DNA of 64,000 nt. It comes from Myxococcales bacterium. Its GTDB lineage: Bacteria; Myxococcota_A; Polyangia; Haliangiales; Haliangiaceae. Under the pieces are notes generated by a model. That model was not told the origin of the DNA, made no database searches, and was given only the letters and a program-made list of their open reading frames with translations. Position 1 is the stretch's first letter. Each line of letters opens with the position of its first letter. The stretch lies in the NCBI GenBank assembly GCA_016716835.1, contig JADJUW010000001.1, positions 62,001-126,000 on the forward strand. Reading direction: 5' to 3'. A program made the position numbers and the translations under genes. Positions 50,949 to 59,073 of this stretch are shown one piece after another.

Positions 50949-53042
50949 CTACCAAACTTCGCAGCGCTTGCTGGGGTTCATCGGCGCGTCGGCGGCGCAG
51001 CCAAAGGCGGTGGCGAATTCCGGCAGGTTGCGCAGCGCACCGTTAACGCGAAATTGCGCCGGCGCATGCACGTCGGTGCCCAGGCGCATCAGCGTCTCCT
51101 CATCGCGCGCCTTGCTGCACCAAGCCTGGGCGACGCCAAGGAAAAATTGTTGGTCTTCGGTAAAGCCATCGGCGACGACCTGCGGCACCGCGCCGGCGCG
51201 CTGCGCGCGATAGGCGAAATAGGCCATCTTGACGCCGCCGATGTCGGCGATGTTTTCACCGAGCGTGAGTGCGCCATTGAGGCGCTTGCCCGGCAGCGGC
51301 TCAAAGCCATTGTACTGATCGACGACGCATTGGCCCTTGCTCGCAAACTGCGCGGCGTCATCCTTGGTCCACCAGTTTTTCATGTTGCCGCGCTCGTCAA
51401 ACTGTGCGCCTTGGTCGTCAAAGCCATGAGTCAGCTCGTGCCCAATCACCATGCCGATGCCGCCCATGTTGGCGGCGATGCTGCGGTCCTTGCCAAAAAA
51501 CGGCGGTTGCAAAATGCCGGCGGGTAGGCCGGTGTTGTTGGCGCTGGGGTTGTAGTAGGCGTTGACGATGAAGGTCGGCATCAGCCACTCGTTGCGATCA
51601 TAAGGAGTGCCTGCCTTGGCAAACTGGCGCAAGGCCTCGTGCTTGTCGGCGGCAAGCGAATTTTGCGTGAACCTGCCCGGCACGACCTCGAAGTCGTAGG
51701 CGCGCCACGCGTCGGGATAGCCAACCAGCGCCTCGAGTGCTGCAAGCTTTTTCGCCGCCAGGGTTTTTGTGGCGTCGCTCATCCAGGGCAGCTCGGCGAT
51801 GCGCTTACCCATGGCGTCGCCAATCGCTGTTATCATCTCAACGGCCGTGGTCTTGGCGTGGCCGCTAAAATGCGTCTCAACATAGCGCTGGCCGACAAGC
51901 TCGGGCAGCGCGGCACCGGTGGCGTCGATGCATTGCTTGCGCTGCGGCTTGTCCTCGGTGACGCCGCGAATCACCTTGCGCAACGCGAACGCCTCGTCGC
52001 GAAACGCCTTGGGCAGGGTGTTCGCAGTTGAGGCCACGACGCGATACGTAAGGTAGCTCACCCATGCCGCAGGCTTTACCGACGCTAACGATGCGCCCAG
52101 CCCGCGGTAGTAGTCCGGCGAGGTTACGTTGACTTTAAACGAACGCTGGCCCAGGCCAATTTGAGTAAAGTAGGCGGTCCAGTCGAGCTGCGGCGCGACC
52201 GCGGTCAGGCTCGGCGTGGGGTTATACATGCCTGGCACGTCGCGCCGCTGCACGTTGGTTTTGGTGAGGGTTGCCAACGCGGTTTCAACGGCCACCACGT
52301 TGGCCGCCGATATCAGCGCCGATGCTGGCGCCTGACCGAGCCGTTCAAAGACGCGCGCCAGATGCGCCTTGTAGGCCGCCAGCTCGCGGGCAAACGCGGC
52401 GTCGAGATAGTAGTCGCGGCTGGGCAGGCTCAGCCCGCCCGAATCAAGCGTCAGTAAATATGTCGTCGAGTCGAGATTGTCGGCCTCAGGGTAGGCCGCA
52501 AATGCGGCGCGAATACCGTGGGCGTGCAACGTCCCGATGATCGAACTAAAGGCTTTCGCAAACGCGCTCGGCGGCGTGGTGGCTAATTGTGCGATGGGCG
52601 TGAGCAGCGGCGCAATGCCGGCGATGCCCACCTTTTCAATCGAGGCCTCATCCATGCACGACGCGAAGAAGGCGCCAATCTTTTTGTCGGCTTGCCCCGT
52701 CGGCCGAGTCACAGCGGCATCGAGCAGCTCGCCCAGCCAGCGCTCGTTTTGGTCGTGGACCTGGTGAAAGCGGCCGTAGATCGATTTGTCAGCCGGGATG
52801 GTGGTGGCGGCCAGCCAGCCGCCGCAGGCAAAGTGGTAGAAGTCGTCGCACGCGCCAATGCGGCGATCGAGCGAGGCCAACTCGAGCCCGACGTCCGCTA
52901 GTGTGGCGGTACGGACCTCAGGGGACGCGGGCGTTTCGACCGGTGGCGTGGTCGCGGTCGGGGCTGATTTGCTGCAGCCCGTGAGCGGCAGGCCAACGGT
53001 TGCAACGGCGAAAAGGGCCACCAAAAGCTTGCCGGCCACCAA
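50949..53042 (-). CDS. M13-family (neprilysin-like) metallopeptidase lipoprotein
   Basis: The 697-residue zinc endopeptidase has the family motifs: DDFYHFACGGW at the N-terminus, NAYYNPSAN, the zinc site VIGHELTHGFDDQG (near residue 535), GENIADIGGV, and the terminal CEVW. A lipobox (LPLTGC) marks it as a lipoprotein. As read it must start at TTG 53042 (or GTG 53039), since a TGA lies just upstream. An ATG at 53058 becomes in frame if one C is removed from a C4 run (G4 on the plus strand, 53045-53048). That gives MNRSLLVAGKLLVAL, a better signal peptide, and places TAGCCT 7 nt upstream. A homopolymer error is likely. Confidence 0.9.
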   Translation of the reverse strand: MVAGKLLVALFAVATVGLPLTGCSKSAPTATTPPVETPASPEVRTATLADVGLELASLDRRIGACDDFYHFACGGWLAATTIPADKSIYGRFHQVHDQNERWLGELLDAAVTRPTGQADKKIGAFFASCMDEASIEKVGIAGIAPLLTPIAQLATTPPSAFAKAFSSIIGTLHAHGIRAAFAAYPEADNLDSTTYLLTLDSGGLSLPSRDYYLDAAFARELAAYKAHLARVFERLGQAPASALISAANVVAVETALATLTKTNVQRRDVPGMYNPTPSLTAVAPQLDWTAYFTQIGLGQRSFKVNVTSPDYYRGLGASLASVKPAAWVSYLTYRVVASTANTLPKAFRDEAFALRKVIRGVTEDKPQRKQCIDATGAALPELVGQRYVETHFSGHAKTTAVEMITAIGDAMGKRIAELPWMSDATKTLAAKKLAALEALVGYPDAWRAYDFEVVPGRFTQNSLAADKHEALRQFAKAGTPYDRNEWLMPTFIVNAYYNPSANNTGLPAGILQPPFFGKDRSIAANMGGIGMVIGHELTHGFDDQGAQFDERGNMKNWWTKDDAAQFASKGQCVVDQYNGFEPLPGKRLNGALTLGENIADIGGVKMAYFAYRAQRAGAVPQVVADGFTEDQQFFLGVAQAWCSKARDEETLMRLGTDVHAPAQFRVNGALRNLPEFATAFGCAADAPMNPSKRCEVW

Positions 53043-53109
53043 TAGGGGAACGATTCATGGCGCGTAGGCTAGCACGCTTTCGAGGGGCAGATCGTGTTAG
53101 CAATTCGTC

Positions 53110-53904
53110 ATGACATGGCGTCGGCGAGGGGGATTGCTTGCCGTGCTGCTGGTGGTTGTCTACGTCGCCGGCTTGGCGCTGGCAAATTCGTATGTCGAGC
53201 GCCGCGTGCGTCGTGGCCTGGTCGCGCGGTTGCAAACGACGTTTGGCGGCGACGTGACGGTTGGCGAGGTGGACGTCGCGTTATGGCGGGGGACGGCGTC
53301 GGCGCGCGACATCGTGGTGAGCCACGGCCGCGACGGCGTCGCATCGGGAGAGATCGCCGAGGTCACGGCGACCTTTGCGGGCGGCGGCGCGGTGCTGTGG
53401 TCGCGCGAGCTGCATGAACTGACGTTGCGCGATGGGCGGCTCGCGTTGCCACTGGCCGCGCTACGAGGCATGAAGCAACCGCGGACGGCGCGCCTTTGGT
53501 CGCGGCGCGTCGTCGTCGAACGGTTGACGATCTCAATCTCGCCCAGTGCGTCGTTGCCCGGCGTAATGTCGAGCCAGCTTGCGCTAGCGCGTGTGGTAAG
53601 TGGTCGCACGCAGTTGCGCAGCATGGTCTCGTGGCTCGAGTCCGTGCAGGATGTTGAGGGTTCGCTGGTGGTGCCCATCGTCGGCGATTTGTCGCTGCGC
53701 TTGCACGCGCAACGTCTTGCCTTGCGCGGCTCGCTGTTGCCACAGGAGATTTCAATTGCTTACGCGCCGCCGCGCCTGCCGGAGGCCGCGACCGACGGGG
53801 AGCGCGTCGAGGCGATCGTCAACCATGTGCTGACCGGGGTCTCGGAACAATTGGGCGCCCCGTGGGCCTTGCAGACGCTCATCAATCTGCGCACCAAGTG
53901 GTAG
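53110..53904 (+). CDS. Membrane-anchored AsmA-like protein
   Basis: The 264-residue product has an N-terminal transmembrane anchor (LLAVLLVVVYVAGLAL) and then a beta-rich segment (RRVRRGLVARLQTTFGGDVTVGEVDVALWRGTASARDIVVS .. LTLRDGRLALPLAALRG) like the first repeats of AsmA/DUF748 proteins, which span the periplasm and are linked to lipid transfer. It is much shorter than typical AsmA. TGT-TAGCAA lies 6 nt before the ATG. It is divergent from the M13 gene. Assignment is by general similarity. Confidence 0.6.
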   Translation: MTWRRRGGLLAVLLVVVYVAGLALANSYVERRVRRGLVARLQTTFGGDVTVGEVDVALWRGTASARDIVVSHGRDGVASGEIAEVTATFAGGGAVLWSRELHELTLRDGRLALPLAALRGMKQPRTARLWSRRVVVERLTISISPSASLPGVMSSQLALARVVSGRTQLRSMVSWLESVQDVEGSLVVPIVGDLSLRLHAQRLALRGSLLPQEISIAYAPPRLPEAATDGERVEAIVNHVLTGVSEQLGAPWALQTLINLRTKW

Positions 53905-53944
53905 GGTGACGTTCTCCGTGCTAAGAGAAGCTTGGAGTATCTTC

Positions 53945-54310
53945 ATGAAAAAAATCGCATTTCTAATTTTATTTGTTGTGGCTGGTGTCAGCGGTTGCAA
54001 GTCAAAGTCCGACGTCAAGGCGCCACAAGGCGATACCGCCAGCATGACGGGCATGAGCGGCACTACCCCAGCCTCGGCCAACCTCGTGATGCCAGGCGAC
54101 GCGGTTGTCGGCGACACCACGACCTGCCTCGCCAGCGGCGAGACCTTTGTCGTCACCGCCGAATCGCCCAAGGCAACGCACGAAGGCAAGACGTACTACT
54201 TCTGCTGCCCTGGCTGCGAGAAGAAGTTTTCGGCCGACCCCGCGACCTATCTGGCCAAGATGCCAGCGCCCGCGCCGATGGTTGAACCGGCGCCTGCGCC
54301 AGCCCCTTAG
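53945..54310 (+). CDS. YHS-domain lipoprotein
   Basis: The 121-residue product has a lipoprotein signal (FVVAGVSGC) and a C-terminal YHS/TRASH-like metal-binding motif: TCLASGETFVVTAE, then GKTYYFCCPGCEKKFSADP with the paired cysteines. Such domains bind heavy metals such as copper. A Pro/Ala-rich tail follows. A GGAG ribosome site (53934-53937) is 7 nt from the ATG. It starts 40 bp after the AsmA-like gene on the same strand and meets the HMG-CoA reductase gene tail to tail with a 1-bp gap. Confidence 0.82.
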   Translation: MKKIAFLILFVVAGVSGCKSKSDVKAPQGDTASMTGMSGTTPASANLVMPGDAVVGDTTTCLASGETFVVTAESPKATHEGKTYYFCCPGCEKKFSADPATYLAKMPAPAPMVEPAPAPAP

Positions 54311-54311
54311 C

Positions 54312-55463
54312 TCACTGCCGCCGCTGATGCAGGCGCATGTGGCCGCGCTGAATGCCTTCGTCGGCCAGCGCGCGCAGTGCCGCCAAGTTTGACGCGAGGC
54401 CGACCGCGGCCAGCGTTTGTGCGACCTGTTGCGTCGTCGTCGCGCCCATGAGCTCGAGGCTAAATACCGCGTGCGGCAGCGCGAGCGTCCCGCCCACGAT
54501 GCCGGTGGCAAGCGGCAGCTCGATGGTGCCGCACAGCATTTGCACGCTGCCGACCGGCGCCAACTTCCACGTGGCCAGCGGCAGATAGCGGCCGCTGATC
54601 GCCGCAAAGGCGTGCGCACCCGCCTCAATCGCGCGCGTGTCTTGGCCGAGCGCCAACGCCGCGCCGACGATGCCATTCATGATGCCCTTGTTGTGTGTCG
54701 CCGCCCGCGCCACATCTAATTCGGCGAAGCGGCTGGCGCTGACAATGCGCTCGGCCACCGCCAGCCCGATGGCATCGGCGGGAATTTGGCAGCGCGCGCG
54801 CGCGCGCCGGCGCAACGCGAGGTTGGTTAGGATTTTGATCGCGGCGGTGGCGGCAAAGGCGCGGGCACACAAGGGCGCCAAGGCTTCAGCGACGGTGTCG
54901 ACGGTGTTGGCGCCCATGGCGTTGCCGACGTCGACGTGCAGCTCTAACACCGCCATGCCCTCGGCTGCGCTCAGCACGCGAAGCTCGATATCGCGCACCC
55001 CACCGCCGCGCGCGACCATGCGCGGGATCGCGGCATGGGCGCACGCGATGAGCTCGCCCTGCGCCGCGGCTAATTGCGATGGCAATGCGTCGACCTCGGC
55101 GATGCCCAGGAGCTGCACTTGCGCCGTCATGACTGAGGCGTCGGCGCTCGCGTCAAAGCCCCCGTGCGCGCGCACCAGCCGCGCGCCGTTGCTGGCCGCC
55201 GCAACGACCGACGGCTCTTCGGTTGCGATGGCGACGAGCACGTCGCCACCACTGATCGTGAAATTAAGCGCCACCGATAGCGGCAGGCCTATGGTGCCGA
55301 TGACGTTTTCGCTGAGGTGATCCGCGCTTGGCAGCGGCAGCCCGCCATCGGCAAGCCAGGCCCTTGATGCGGCCGAGAGCCCGGGCGCGCCCTGTAGAAT
55401 GAGCTCACGCCGCTGCGCCAACGAGGCGTCGTAGAAGCGGGGCAGGCGGCTGTTAGATGACAT
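54312..55463 (-). CDS. mvaA: Hydroxymethylglutaryl-CoA reductase, degradative (class II)
   Basis: The enzyme interconverts HMG-CoA and mevalonate. The 383-residue soluble product has the class II layout: SENVIGTIGLPLSVALNF (catalytic Glu), EEPSVVAAASNGA, DVGNAMGANTVDT, the catalytic Lys in THNKGIMNGI, an Asp in ALGQDTRAIEAG and a C-terminal His (GHMRLHQRR). No transmembrane region is present, unlike class I. No other mevalonate genes are nearby, so its direction in vivo is uncertain; in myxobacteria HMG-CoA also links to isovaleryl-CoA synthesis. A TATAAG lies 16 nt upstream of the ATG. Confidence 0.9.
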   Translation of the reverse strand: MSSNSRLPRFYDASLAQRRELILQGAPGLSAASRAWLADGGLPLPSADHLSENVIGTIGLPLSVALNFTISGGDVLVAIATEEPSVVAAASNGARLVRAHGGFDASADASVMTAQVQLLGIAEVDALPSQLAAAQGELIACAHAAIPRMVARGGGVRDIELRVLSAAEGMAVLELHVDVGNAMGANTVDTVAEALAPLCARAFAATAAIKILTNLALRRRARARCQIPADAIGLAVAERIVSASRFAELDVARAATHNKGIMNGIVGAALALGQDTRAIEAGAHAFAAISGRYLPLATWKLAPVGSVQMLCGTIELPLATGIVGGTLALPHAVFSLELMGATTTQQVAQTLAAVGLASNLAALRALADEGIQRGHMRLHQRRQ

Positions 55464-55587
55464 AGGCGGGCGGGGCGCTTATAATTTTGTGCAGGCCGGG
55501 AATATCCTTGGCGCTAGGGGGGTTGGCACAGCTTACATGGACGCTTGCGGCCCGGATACCCGGCGCGCAGGGAAGCAGTGGGGGAAT

Positions 55588-58200
55588 ATGGCGCGATGGA
55601 TAGCGGTAGTGGTGGCATGGATGGCGTTGGCGGACGGTGCGCGGGCGCTTGCCAGCACCAAGGTTGTGGCGGGGCGGCGGACGTCGCCCATCGCGATCGA
55701 CGGCAAGCTCGACGAACGCGCGTGGAAGGCGGCGCCGTCGCACGGGGGCTTCGTGCAACGCGAACCGCGTCAGGGCGCGCCGAGTAGCGAGCGCACGTCA
55801 TTTTCGGTCCTCGTCGATCGCGATCATGTGTACGTCGGCGTGTGGGCCTATGCCGCCAAGCCCGGGACCATTCGCAGCGTCTTATCGAGGCGCGACGCCG
55901 CCACGACGTCTGACTACGTCACGGTTGCCTTCGACTCGTTTCGCGATCGCCGCTCGGGCTATGCGTTTACGCTCAACGCCGCGGGCGTCAAGCGCGATGT
56001 CGCGTTGTTCGATGATGCGGGCGAGGACCAGAGCTGGGACGCGGTATGGGAGGGCGCGGCGAGCATCGACGAGCGTGGGTGGTACGCCGAGTTTCGCGTG
56101 CCGTTGTCGCAAATGCGTTACACGGCGGCTACCGAGGCGGTTTGGGGGCTTCAGGTCTTACGCCACATCACGAGCGCCGGCGAGGTCGCGACGTATTTCC
56201 CGTTTCCGCAAAACAGCGGACGCGTGGTCGGACACTTTGGCGACTTGCATCTCGGGCAGGTTGACGAGCGTCGGCGGCTGGAGCTGTTGCCATATTTGCT
56301 GCTAAAGGGCACCTGGCGCGACGTCGATGACGCCTTGCCGCTGACCGAGGATGTCGAACTCGGCGGCACGGCGGGGCTTGATGCCGCGGTTGGGCTGGGC
56401 AGTGCGTTTACGCTAACGGCGACCGTTAATCCCGATTTTGGCCAGGTTGAGGCCGATCCAGCGCAGATCGATCTGAGCGGCAATGAGCTGTTCTTTGCGG
56501 AAAAACGGCCGTTCTTCGTCGAAAGTGCCGACCTGTTTCGCCTCTTGCTCGGGACCAGCAGCGATGGCGCGGAGACCATGGTGTATTCGCGGCGCATGGG
56601 CGCGGCGCCGCATGGCGAGGCCCTTGGCACGCCGTCGCAGGCCGCCGAGCTGACGCCGATTCTTGGCGCCGCGAAACTAAGCGGCAAGACCGCGCGGGGG
56701 TGGTCGCTCGGCGCGCTGCACGTGGTGACGCCGCCGGTGCGCGCACGCTACGTCGCCAGCGATGGCACGGCGAAAAAAAATCTCATCGAACCGTGGACCC
56801 ACTACAGCGTTGGCCGCTTACGCAAACAGTGGCGCGACGGCGGGACCACGCTCGGGGCGATCGCAACCAGCGTCCAGCGCCAGCTTGACGGGTATGCGCT
56901 GGACGAAGCGCTGCACCGGCATGCCTACGCGCTCGGCGGCGAATTTGATCATCGCTTTGGCAAGGATCGCACCTGGGCCACTACGTGGAAGTTGGCGACG
57001 TCTTACGTGCAGGGCACCGCCAAGGCCTTGGCCGCAACGCAACGCACCCAGCGCCACTTGCTGCAACGCCCTGGCGCGGCGATGGGCTACGACGGCACGC
57101 GGACGTCGCTCGCGGGGCTTAGCCTCGCCGGCGATGTCGGACGGTGGACGGGGCCCGGCCTGAACTACGGCACCGGCGGTAGCGTGCGCACGCCCGGCCT
57201 GGAGCTCAACGATCTCGGCTACCAGACGCAGGCAGATTTCGCCGACACGTGGGCGTGGATGGGCGTGCGAGATGAAGAGCCTGGCGATGTCTTTCGCCGC
57301 GTGGGCGTCAATGCGTCGGCGTGGGTGGGTTACGATCTGTCGCCGCGTGTTACGTCGCGCGGCGGCGATGCGTCGCTGCACACGACATGGAAAAATTGGT
57401 GGCAGAGCAACCTGCGGTTTGACCTAAATCACTCGATTTGGCAGAACGGCACGCTGAGGGGCGGACCCTCCCTGCGAGGCGATCTCGGCGGCAGCGTCTC
57501 GGCCGACGTGATGACGGATGCGCGCGCCGATTGGATCGTGGGCGCCAAGGCCGCGACGCGGCGCGTACCGGCGGGCAATCGGGTCATTTACGACAGCGGC
57601 GTCAGCCTGCAATGGCAAGCCGCCAGCAACGTGGAGCTCGCCTTTGAGGCCAGCGTGGGCAAGCGCGTTGATGACCAGTACGTCGCCACGACCACGGCGG
57701 CGGACGGCGCCGACGACCCCCACTATATTATCGCCACCATCACGCAATGGACGACCAGCCTCGCCTTGCGCGGCAACATTACGTTTACGCCAACCGTGTC
57801 GCTGCAGGCCTATCTTCAGCCCTTTGTCGCGACGGGCGCTTACGCGGGTTATCGCGAGGTGGTGCGGCCCGAGGCCAAGACCTATGACTCAAGATTTGCC
57901 GCGCTCCATGTCGTGTCGGCGGGCGCCTCCGGGGAAGGCGAGGTGGTGCTCGACCGCCATAGCGATGGCACGGCCGACTATGTCATTGGCCGGCCGGACT
58001 TTAATGTGCGCGACCTCGCCTCCAACGTCGTGTTGCGGTGGGAATACCGTCCCGGCTCGACGATTTTCGCCATTTGGTCACATCGCGGCAGCGACGTCGC
58101 GGGGGATGGCGACTACGTGCTCGGGGATGAGGTGGCGGCGCTAGCACAGCGCGGAGAAGACCGCTTTATCGTCAAGGTGAATTGGTGGTTTGGGGCCTGA
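55588..58200 (+). CDS. DUF5916 outer-membrane protein with CBM9-like domain
   Basis: The 870-residue product has a signal peptide (WIAVVVAWMALADGARA). Next comes a carbohydrate-binding-module-9-like domain (TSPIAIDGKLDERAW .. YVTVAFDSFRDRRSGYAFTLN). The remaining two thirds is the DUF5916 beta-barrel: NPDFGQVEADPAQIDLSGNE and EKRPFFVESADLFR are signature segments, and it ends YVLGDEVAALAQRGEDRFIVKVNWWF. This family is predicted to be an outer-membrane protein of unknown function, sometimes with peptidase or sugar-related neighbours. The ATG at 55588 has GGGGAA just upstream. Confidence 0.88.
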   Translation: MARWIAVVVAWMALADGARALASTKVVAGRRTSPIAIDGKLDERAWKAAPSHGGFVQREPRQGAPSSERTSFSVLVDRDHVYVGVWAYAAKPGTIRSVLSRRDAATTSDYVTVAFDSFRDRRSGYAFTLNAAGVKRDVALFDDAGEDQSWDAVWEGAASIDERGWYAEFRVPLSQMRYTAATEAVWGLQVLRHITSAGEVATYFPFPQNSGRVVGHFGDLHLGQVDERRRLELLPYLLLKGTWRDVDDALPLTEDVELGGTAGLDAAVGLGSAFTLTATVNPDFGQVEADPAQIDLSGNELFFAEKRPFFVESADLFRLLLGTSSDGAETMVYSRRMGAAPHGEALGTPSQAAELTPILGAAKLSGKTARGWSLGALHVVTPPVRARYVASDGTAKKNLIEPWTHYSVGRLRKQWRDGGTTLGAIATSVQRQLDGYALDEALHRHAYALGGEFDHRFGKDRTWATTWKLATSYVQGTAKALAATQRTQRHLLQRPGAAMGYDGTRTSLAGLSLAGDVGRWTGPGLNYGTGGSVRTPGLELNDLGYQTQADFADTWAWMGVRDEEPGDVFRRVGVNASAWVGYDLSPRVTSRGGDASLHTTWKNWWQSNLRFDLNHSIWQNGTLRGGPSLRGDLGGSVSADVMTDARADWIVGAKAATRRVPAGNRVIYDSGVSLQWQAASNVELAFEASVGKRVDDQYVATTTAADGADDPHYIIATITQWTTSLALRGNITFTPTVSLQAYLQPFVATGAYAGYREVVRPEAKTYDSRFAALHVVSAGASGEGEVVLDRHSDGTADYVIGRPDFNVRDLASNVVLRWEYRPGSTIFAIWSHRGSDVAGDGDYVLGDEVAALAQRGEDRFIVKVNWWFGA

Positions 58201-58208
58201 TAGGCCAT

Positions 58209-58236
58209 TTGACATTGGCTCGAGGGACGCTACCTT
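58209..58236 (+). promoter_or_regulatory. Sigma70-type promoter with consensus -35
   Basis: TTGACA (58209-58214), a 16-nt spacer and TACCTT (58231-58236). The -10 ends 6 nt before the ATG at 58243, so the start site should coincide with the start codon. It sits in the 42-bp gap after the DUF5916 gene. Confidence 0.6.
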
Positions 58237-58242
58237 AGGCAT

Positions 58243-58965
58243 ATGCAACGCCTCGCCGTCATCGCCGCGGTTCTTAGCCTGCTCGCCTGTGGCGCCTTGT
58301 TGGTGCAGAACCGCTCGCTCAAGCAAGAGCTCGATCGCTTGCGCGGCCAAGAACTTGCCGCTCCGAGCAGCGCGGTCAAGACCGACGCCTGGGGTAGCGA
58401 GCGGGCGGCCGGCGGGACGCAGCTCGGCGCCAAGTCGTCGCCTGCCACCTCGGCGGCGCCGCCATCTTTGGAAGGCGAGCCCAAGGAAAGCCGGCTCGAA
58501 CGTCGCCTGCGACGGCAAGAACAATTTGCCCAATTGCTGGGGCGCTTGCCGGGCGAGACCGACGACGAGTATCGCGCGCGCGTCATGCCGCTGGCCAATG
58601 TTTGGATCGACAAGGCGCGCACACGCGCCGACGAAATGCGCAAGGCGGTCGAAGAAAAGGCGCAGCTCTCTGAGGCCCAGCGCCGACAAATCGACGAGGC
58701 GATGGCCCCCGCGTACGAAGAGTTTCTGGCGTACACCAACGCGGCCATCACCGACGGCCAGCTTTCGCCGTACGACATGAATGTTACGGGCGTGCTCGAG
58801 TATGCGGGCGGGCTGGGGCCTTTATTGGCGCAGACCGAAGGCTCGATCAACAAGGTCTTATCGCCCGAGCAGCAAAAAATCTTCGCCACCTCGGGCTTTG
58901 AGTGGGGTGAGTATTTGTGGGCTTATGCGCCCTGGGATCAAGTGACGCCACCGCCGGCGCCTTGA
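58243..58965 (+). CDS. Membrane-anchored protein of unknown function
   Basis: The 240-residue product has an N-terminal hydrophobic segment (LAVIAAVLSLLACGALLV; the Cys could be a lipobox), a coiled-coil-like start, a low-complexity Ser/Ala/Gly linker, and a C-terminal helical domain (RVMPLANVWIDKARTRADEMRKAVEEKAQLSEAQRRQIDEAM .. LSPEQQKIFATSGFEWGEYLWAYAPWD). The last motif recurs in uncharacterised proteins of this group in my recollection, but no family name can be given. It has its own leaderless promoter. Confidence 0.65.
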   Translation: MQRLAVIAAVLSLLACGALLVQNRSLKQELDRLRGQELAAPSSAVKTDAWGSERAAGGTQLGAKSSPATSAAPPSLEGEPKESRLERRLRRQEQFAQLLGRLPGETDDEYRARVMPLANVWIDKARTRADEMRKAVEEKAQLSEAQRRQIDEAMAPAYEEFLAYTNAAITDGQLSPYDMNVTGVLEYAGGLGPLLAQTEGSINKVLSPEQQKIFATSGFEWGEYLWAYAPWDQVTPPPAP

Positions 58966-59073
58966 ACAGGAGCCCTGGGCACCACCCCACACCCAAAATA
59001 GGCGCCGCGCGCGGGGGCGACCGAGAAAGTCGATGTTACGATCGACAGTGATGAAAACGTTGGAGAATTCATA

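Noticed and set aside
59029..59046. Palindrome GTCGAT-N6-ATCGAC upstream of the PilT-like gene
   Set aside because: Could be an operator, but a 6-bp palindrome of this kind is frequent in GC-rich DNA and it overlaps a possible -10 (TACGAT); too little evidence.
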